Shown: in pieces, positions 9,435-17,262 of the stretch
How the letters are laid out: each line of letters opens with the position of its first letter
Position numbering within the stretch: the first letter of the stretch is position 1
DNA from: Roridomyces roridus
Lineage: Eukaryota; Basidiomycota; Agaricomycetes; Agaricales; Mycenaceae
Assembly: GCA_029378245.1 (NCBI GenBank)
Contig: JARKIF010000463.1
Coordinates: 1 to 17,262, forward strand
Length of the DNA stretch: 17,262 bases
Reading direction: 5' to 3'
Made by a program: the position numbers and the translations under genes
The notes under the pieces: generated by a model
What the model was told of the DNA's origin: nothing
Databases searched by the model: none
Seen by the model: the letters and a program-made list of their open reading frames with translations, nothing else

Positions 9435-11006
9435 ATGGCCGATTCTCCGTTACGCGTCCTCACACTCAATTGCTGGTCTGTTCCAACTCACCTCTGCCCT
9501 CTCACGATAGTCAACTCTGCATCCCAGGGGCCTTAAATATGTCGCCAAGAACCGTGTAGAGCGTATACGCGCCATATCCAACGAGCTTGCCAAGTTTGAC
9601 CATGACTTTGTCGCGCTTCAGGTACGACCGACGCGAGAGATCTTCCTTCTCTAATTCCGGGCAGGAAATATGGGTCTTTTCTGATTACGAGCATGTGCGG
9701 GACAACGGGCTGAAGCGTCTGCCACACTCCAAATTTTTCTACAGGTAAGCTATGGCCTCGTGTGCTGGGACGACTGCTGAACAACGTGCTAGCGGCGCGC
9801 TTGGCTCGGGCCTGGCCCTCTTCTCTCGGTTCCCAATAATTGCCGCCTCCGTCCACCCATATTCATTGAATGGCCAACCCATTGACGTCGGAGGAGGCGA
9901 CTGGTTTGTTGGCAAGGCCGCCGTCAGCATCATAGTCTCGCATCCTGTTCTTGGACAGGTCCAAGTATTCAACACTCATGTGCGAATCCTCCTTTGTGAA
10001 TTTTCTCCTCAAGCTCATATTCCCAGCTTTACGCCAAAGGTGGAGAGGACGGGCCCGAGTACAACCGAGCGCATCGTTTGGTGAATGCATGGGAGTTTTC
10101 CAAATTAGCGCGCCAGGCTGCTGAGCTCGGTCGCTATGTTATTGCAGTAAGTGAGTTAATTTATCATTTACTTGACTGAGAAACGCGCAGGCCGGAGACT
10201 TTAATAGCATTCCGAGCACACTACCAATGGCGGTTATTCGTGAATACGCTGACCTTAGCGACGCTTGGGCCGTCGTACACCCCATGCCCCCTAGCATCTC
10301 CTCTCCCTCCGCCATGGAAGCCGTCACAGAGTTTGGCGTATCAGCCGACTCACCACTAAATTCCTATTCGGCCGGGAAACCCCTTGGTCCCTACGCACGC
10401 CAATTCCTCGGCAAGCGACTCGACTACATCCTCTACCGCCAACCCATCCGACCCCTCCAACGCCCCGATGACCCGCTTCCCGTACTCCACGCGACAGAAT
10501 GCGCAGTCCGTTTCACTGACCTCGTGCCCGGACGGACATTCTCCTTTTCAGATCACTTTGCCGTCGAGGCGACGCTCGAATTGCGCCCGGGTAAACCCGC
10601 ACCAGAAGACCTCCGAGATGCACATAGCGTCTGGGGCAGCGCACCGCCTGCATCTGCATATCTAGCAGCACCCGCCTCCGAGCTCTCCACCGAGTCACTC
10701 ACGACGGCGATGCAGGCGCTTGCAGCGTGCTACCGGCTCACACGCCAACGTGCACGCAAGGAGCTCACGATTTTCGCCTTGTGTATCATCATCCTCGTTG
10801 CCCTCGTGGTCGGCTCGCCATACCTTCCGCATGCATGGATCAACCCCATTTTTATCCTCTTTACTATAGCCCTCTCGTGGCTCGGAACGACCATGCTCTA
10901 CGAGGGCTTTTTATGGGGAAACTGGGAGTGTAACGCGCTCATGAATGTCATCGAGGAGCTGGAGATCTACAAAAGGACTCTCGAGACACAAAGCGGTCCA
11001 CATTGA
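9435..11006 (+). CDS. ISC1: Inositolphosphosphingolipid phospholipase C / neutral sphingomyelinase (Isc1 type)
   Basis: A Mg2+-dependent DNase-I-fold phosphodiesterase that releases ceramide from inositol phosphosphingolipids in fungal membranes. Six exons: 9435-9475, 9528-9621, 9665-9744, 9793-9979, 10027-10146, 10191-11006. Introns are 43-52 nt and all phases fit. The product is 445 aa, close to yeast Isc1 (477). Visible features: TLNCWGLKYVAKNR at the N-terminus (10-23), the metal-binding Glu in LQEIW (E46), SGLALFSRFP, the P-loop-like GGGDWFVGKAA (105-115), NTH (132-134), GDFNSIP (D177, N179), LDYILYR (252-258) and the catalytic Asp-His in FSDHFAVE (D295, H296). Two hydrophobic segments (about 366-388 and 391-409) match the C-terminal membrane anchors of this family; a short helix-like tail follows. 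The frame is unbroken. Convergent with the downstream hydrolase gene. Confidence 0.93.
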
Positions 11007-11078
11007 TAATTCTTGCATTGCAGCTATTACGAATTACGCAGTATACAGGTAGTGATACACTTGCCTCTATCGAATACA

Positions 11079-11084
11079 ATAAAT
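11079..11084 (+). terminator. Poly(A) signal of the ISC1-type gene
   Basis: AATAAA lies 73 nt after the stop codon (11004-11006). The stop of the convergent hydrolase gene is at 11090-11092, so cleavage 10-30 nt downstream would fall inside that gene's coding sequence. Confidence 0.5.
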
Positions 11085-11089
11085 ATACC

Positions 11090-13257
11090 CTATGGTGGCT
11101 TTGAATAAGGCTTGTAAATGAGAGTTTCGTTTGCAGGGCCCGTTTGTGTCCAGTTCTCCACGAGACGCGTGATATCGGGGTGGCTCGCATTCGAGTTGCG
11201 ACGGATCAATGGGGAGGGAGGGGCATCCATCATGGTAAAGGATTTGAGAGTCGGGATCTGCTCTCGCGAAGAGGTGCGGCGGTGGTGGAAGTGTTGCGAA
11301 CGATGGCGTTTCAATGGAGGCCGCGTCTCGGGCTTTGGTATAATCACAGAGACGGCCGATTGAATACGACGCAGCGTCGACGTAGATTCGGGCATTGGCG
11401 GCGGCACAGGTTTGGCCACCTCGGAATAGTCTTCGTCCTCCGAATCGTCGTCGCTCGTCGGTGGTGAAAAGAAGGAGGTACGCCGTGACGGGCCCCAGCT
11501 GGGATACCAGATCTTCTGAGTGTCCTCCTCTGGCTCGCTCTCCGTTCGCTCTTCCTCCTCGAGCTCCTCCTTGCCCGCTTGACTCGCAACACCGTCTCCC
11601 CGCACAACAGTCGCAGCAGAGCTCCCAATCTCGTGCTCCAGTCCCTCCTCCGCAGCCTCGCCGAGCGTGCTCTGTGCTTGCACCGGCAATGATCGAACAA
11701 AGTCGCCCATCGAGATGAAGGCGCGCCTTGACGCGTCAAGGAATGGATACGTTTGGAAAATGTGTACCGCGTCCTCATATAACTCATGCCTGACTGCAAC
11801 ACCTGCGCACGTTGCCTTGTGTGCAAGGAGCGCAATTTCATCCCGCAGAACCTCGGCGTCTCCGGCCTGAATCAAAAGTGGGGGCAGACCAGTAAAATCG
11901 CCAAACAATGGACTGGCGTATGGGTGGGTCAAGTACTGCTCCACTTGATCACCGAGGTAGAGGGCGATTGGATTCATATGACTGGTCGCAGAAGGCATGG
12001 GTACAACGTCAAACGGCGCGTTTGACTCCCAAGAATCGCAGCTCATTGTCAAATCTGCCTATAGTCAGACACGTGTTTATGCGGAGAAATCCAATCACTG
12101 ACCGACCCACGGGGACATCAGGATGGCAGAAGACGGTAATGGGTACGCGTTGTCGCGTAAATACATCAGCAACGCGAGGGAAAGTCCTCCGCCCGCGCTA
12201 TCTCCGCAAATGACGATGTTCTCAGCTGGTATTGGAGGTCTTCTACCAGTCGAAGATACGCGGTCACTGCGTCGTGCAACGGGCCGGGGAAGCGCGTCTC
12301 GGGTGCTAACCTATAATCCAATGCTAATTGCACTTGAATTGGGATGCAAATCACCAAGAACCAAGATGAACATACCAAATACTCGAGCATCGGTGTACTT
12401 GGACAAGGGAATGGATATCAGCCGCTGACCAGCAGCAGAGGAGAGATAGTAGGCACCACCTACGCGAGAATCAGAACGTGTAGAGAAAAAAATCAAGGCA
12501 CAAGCGAACCGTGGATGTAGAGCACGACGCGTTCCTTCTTTCGCTGTGGCCCCGGCGTTGGGCAACCTTGCTGCGCCAGCTTCCACTCGGCCTGAAGACG
12601 TTGCCACGTGCGCCGTCCGACGACCCATTCACCAGAGAGTTCACGGTAACCCGTTTCGGCGGCATCTAGATCCGCGAGAATGCCGCGGAGCTTCCTTCGC
12701 TTGACTCGCCAAGTAAGTGGCGTGACGAGGGCGTCTGAGGGAAGTGGCATTAAGCCGCCGAGGCCCATAAGCATACGGATTGTAGCCTAACAAAAAGTTG
12801 GTGCCTTTGCGGCCGTCAAATGTCAAAGCACGCACAATGTCGACAAGGCTGCTGTGAGCACCAGCACCGCGCATGAAGCTAGTTATTATAGTCATTTCGA
12901 TTGTCCATGATCTTCTGCGAGGTCCCCATAAATTGTGCGCTATTACTGCGCCCGTCATTTCCGTCGCTGACCTGCGATGAGTACTCCGTTCGAGGCACAA
13001 GAGAAAGCGCGCGCACCTTTGGATACTAGTACAATGCCATACTTCCACAGGTGCCATATACGAATGGGTGCTCTTTGGGCTGGCACGCGAAGTGTTGGTT
13101 CCACACGCGCGGTGGGCGGGGCGACGCCTGGATTTGCATAATGGTGGAGCCCGGGTTTCGGAGTGGGTTCTGGAGGCTGGCAGGGCTCCGGAGAAGAATA
13201 AAAGGGCCAGAGAAAACGAGGGACCATGCTGGGCAGGTTTAGAAAACGAACAAACAT
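11090..13257 (-). CDS. Alpha/beta-hydrolase fold-3 esterase/lipase (HSL or steryl-deacetylase-like) with long disordered tail
   Basis: A serine hydrolase, probably acting on small esters, acetylated sterols or lipids (inference). Six exons: 13257-13017, 12945-12836, 12786-12510, 12459-12376, 12323-12103, 12054-11090. Introns are 48-52 nt except the first (71 nt). The product is about 632 aa. The N-terminal third ([16 protein letters not shown], then [15 protein letters not shown]) resembles fungal hydrolase-3 proteins and may associate with membranes. Core: oxyanion motif HGGAYY (209-214), [13 protein letters not shown], nucleophile elbow GDSAGG (S280), SPWVDLTMS, an acidic residue in GDAEVLRDE and His in EDAVHIF (H409). 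After about residue 420 a tail of some 200 residues is rich in Glu, Ser, Pro and Arg and looks disordered. Exon 5 is one base short: a base is missing near 12236-12240, just after LRLVED. I chose the first ATG (MFVRFLN); an in-frame ATG 30 nt later is possible. Confidence 0.87.
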
Positions 13258-13392
13258 CAGGCAAAGCTCCGAGGGAGAGGCAGACTTGGAATCATAAGAG
13301 GAAAGTGCGGGGTATGTGACGTGCCGCTTTCGGAATTACATATTTCCCGCGTTGAATTTTGTTCCGAGCCCACTACTGCTACTATACAATGA
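13258..13392. other. Short spacer between MetAP2 stop and hydrolase start
   Basis: Only 135 bp separate the MetAP2 stop from the ATG of the next same-strand gene, so the MetAP2 3' UTR and the hydrolase promoter share it. No AATAAA was seen on the minus strand. Confidence 0.5.
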
Positions 13393-15027
<1,635 letters not shown>

Positions 15028-15589
15028 CTTGGTCCACAGTGGCGGAGAGAAAAACGAAATTACGAATGGTCGTGATCGTGATGCAACGGCGTGGAGATGT
15101 GGAATCTCGCTTGTCCTCGGGATAATAATTCTAGATTGCCCATACATGTCTCGTACAACAGTAAAACAACTCAAAGTCCTGGTCATAGGGCCGCTGAGTT
15201 GCACAGAAAACGGTCATGGGGCGAAAAGCGGAACGCAGTCGGAGGACTAATGGAAGAAACGTGGTTCTGTCGCAGGTCGAGGCCAAGGTCTTGTCGCATA
15301 GCGACTCGCGTCGCCAGAGAACGAGTCACCAGTCGCAGACAGTGTGTTAGAGCGACCCTTACTCACGAATTGAGCCTAGCGCAATTGGCATGTCAACCTC
15401 CCTCCTCGATGTGGAATGCCAGCTCGTTTCATTCATCGTGCGTTAGTATACAGTGCGTTTGTTCGTCTCCTCTCATTACTATTAGCGTGCGTGGTAGATT
15501 CTCGTTCCCTTCTGCTCAATAATTAGCTGACTGGACGCAGAAACTAAACAGGGCACCCACAGATAGATATGTGTATAGATTAAATCCTC
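15028..15589. other. MetAP2 upstream region
   Basis: 562 bp between the MetAP2 start and the stop of the next minus-strand gene. No gene is supported; a plus-strand open frame at 15091-15522 has no recognisable motif. It should hold the MetAP2 promoter and the neighbour's 3' UTR. Confidence 0.5.
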
Positions 15590-16787
15590 CTACAAGCGCG
15601 GCTTCTTCCCAGCCGCCCAACTCTCGCTGGCAGATCGCTGCTGTGGATGACGAAGGATAGGCGGCCTACGACCATGGCCAAGGCCGCCTGTGCGTCGTCG
15701 TTGGCCTTACGTATACGGCCCCGGTCTAGGAGCGCAGCCGCAGAATCGGCATCTCCATCCCTGTCTTCTGAATCGTCTGACGTAGTGGAACTTGGCTTGG
15801 CCGCCGCGTTTTCTCCGCCAATGCTAGGCTGAGGTAGGCCCCGCAGCTGCGCGACGTATCGTTCGTCGTCGATCGGGGGCTGGGCGTAATATGGGTACGC
15901 ATAAGGCTGCGTTCGTGGGACAGGTGTGGACACACGCCGTGCCGACTTTTTCGAAAAGTAGGATGGCGCAGGTACGGACGTGGGGCCTAGTGGATGGCCC
16001 TGGTGTTGGGTTCTTGTTCGAGCCAGAGGCTCGCCTCCACGGGGCGGTGAAACCAATGCTCGATCGGCGTTTGGTGTCTGCAAGACGGTCAAGAGACATG
16101 AAACGCTGGGAATGGTGTGGACATACCTGCGCCGGCTACGTCGGTGACCCGAGTCCGTCCCAGAAAACCTGCGAATCCTCTCTTTGAAAGCAGGTCTGGG
16201 TGAAGACAAGGAGGTGCGAGGTGAGCCATTATTGGAGGAATCTGATTCGATAGCTGATTCGTGCCAGGTAGCAGCTGAGGGGGTATTGCGGGAATGGTAT
16301 GTACGAGCGTAGAGGAGGAAGACGACGGGCTAACTTCGCCGACGGGAGAAGAACACAAGGGTTTTTCTAGGAAACTGGAAGAGTCGTGGGATCGTTCAAT
16401 CGTTGGTCGTGAGGAGCTGGGCGAGTCGAGGAAATAAACACGACGCGCTCTCGGAGGACTGCTAGGCGTGTCGGGTGGCGGTAGAGAGGGGGAAAGCGAT
16501 TCGCGTTTGCGGGTCTGGAGGGGGCGGGGGCAGATCGACGGCGAGCCTTCTTCACCTTCTTCTCGAGAAGAATTGGCTCTGGTGGTTGAGCTGGGACGAA
16601 GGCGAGCCAAATCCAAGCTATGATGCTCTAGAACTGAGGTTAGAGTTGCAAATCCTCGGGACGGAAGCCGACGCACGACGCTGAGGCCAACAGAGCTCAT
16701 TGCCTGAGCGGCCAAGGTCACCATGAGGGAACGCTCTGGCGAGGACATTTGACGAAGAGACAAGGAGATGTTGTTTGAATTTTGCAT
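15590..16787 (-). CDS. Hypothetical Ser/Pro/Arg-rich protein, probably disordered, with several frame breaks
   Basis: I do not recognise a family. The frame most like protein runs, on the minus strand, from an ATG at 16787 (or 16748, MSSPERSLMV) through a Ser/Pro-rich stretch (RARRVYFLDSPSSSRP) to about 16303. It continues in a second frame (ATWHESAIESDSSNNGSPR, PAFKERIRRFSG) up to a 46-nt intron (16087-16132, GTATGT..TTGCAG), and beyond it (TPIEHWFHRPVEASLW) to a stop near 15990. A third frame follows (QPYAYPYYAQPPIDDERY, then a Ser/Asp/Glu patch) to about 15670, and possibly a fourth ending SASESWAAGKKPRL at the stop 15590-15592. Each change needs one extra base, near 16300-16308, 15983-15995 and 15660-15676. 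An intron at about 16625-16667 (GTGCGT, CTCTAAC, CAG) is also possible. The basic terminus could be a nuclear signal. Existence of a gene is likely; its exact structure is not. Confidence 0.5.
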
Positions 16788-17140
16788 TATCCCTGAGTGT
16801 GTCAACGCGGCGGTCGATCAGGAGGCCGAATTGAAATACGGCGGTAGCCTCGTCATGGGACAGAACAAGAGCAGAAGAACGAGACTCGGGGTGTGAAATA
16901 GCGGTTCGGCGCCTAACGGCCAAGTGGTGCGATTCCTTGAAATTATCTAAGCGGCCCAGACAAACACCTTCAACTTTTCGGCTTGTCTTGAACTGTCCTG
17001 TTTGAAATGCCGCACTCTACCGCATTCCAGTCTTTCGGGACCCATTACCGACGTCGCCTTGGACCGACGGTCACCGACCATTATTCAATTTTTTCTAGCC
17101 GACGCCTGCGATCCTGAGCGAGGGAAATACCCGCCCGAAA
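16788..17140. promoter_or_regulatory. Divergent upstream region between two genes
   Basis: About 350 bp between the putative starts of the minus-strand Ser/Pro-rich gene and the plus-strand gene at the right edge. I see no TATA box or repeat that stands out. Confidence 0.35.
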
Positions 17141-17262
17141 ATGAAGATTGGTGTCAGCCCGTCCGTTTGCAGCGAGGCAAAGGTCGGTATGTGCTCGGAA
17201 TGCACGAAGTGTCGCGAAAAAACTCTCTGAACAGGAACGCCTCAAAAAGCCCTCGATGATGC
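17141..17262 (+). CDS. Start of an unidentified gene, cut by the window edge
   Basis: The ATG at 17141 opens MKIGVSPSVCSEAK. A likely short intron follows: donor GTATGT at 17187 (or GTCGGT at 17183), acceptor CAG ending at 17234. The two donors give different frames after it (TPQKALDDA or ERLKKPSMM). Too little is present to assign a family. Confidence 0.35.

Overview
The window is nuclear DNA of a filamentous fungus, most likely a basidiomycete (Agaricomycetes-like). Genes are densely packed and split by many very short introns (mostly 42-54 nt, GT..AG). The proteins are typical fungal ones: an acetamidase-type amidase, a UBA/RWD DExH helicase, an Isc1-type sphingolipid phospholipase C and methionine aminopeptidase 2. 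I cannot name the species. Exon/intron models were built by hand from splice signals, reading phase and family knowledge. No alignment was run.

Layout from left to right: (1) the 5' part of an amidase gene, minus strand, running off the left edge (1-584); (2) a small hypothetical protein, minus (879-1489); (3) a 12-exon DEAH/DExH-box RNA helicase of the YLR419W/ucp12/DHX57 type, minus (1836-6376); (4) about 2.4 kb (6377-8832) with no recognisable gene and one weak minus-strand model (7844-8429); (5) a divergent pair whose start codons are only 42 bp apart, an NTF2-like mRNA export factor of the p15/NXT1 type (minus, 8833-9392) and an inositolphosphosphingolipid phospholipase C/neutral sphingomyelinase with two C-terminal membrane segments (plus, 9435-11006); (6) an alpha/beta-hydrolase-3 (HSL/steryl-deacetylase-like) gene with a long acidic disordered tail, minus (11090-13257), convergent with the sphingolipase gene; (7) methionine aminopeptidase 2, minus, 8 exons including a 21-nt micro-exon (13393-15027); (8) a Ser/Pro-rich hypothetical protein, minus (15590 to about 16787); (9) the first codons of a plus-strand gene at the right edge (17141 on).

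The genes do not form a pathway or cluster. They are mostly housekeeping genes (RNA metabolism, mRNA export, N-terminal Met removal, lipid hydrolysis) in ordinary fungal gene order. I see no mobile element, tRNA, rRNA or defence-like system.

The most striking property of the sequence is a set of isolated one-base frame breaks in the amidase, helicase, hydrolase, MetAP2 and the Ser/Pro-rich gene, several of them in short homopolymer runs. On both sides of each break in the recognised genes the conserved protein continues. This looks like uncorrected sequencing indels far more than decay of five unrelated genes. The export-factor and sphingolipase genes are intact in every exon.
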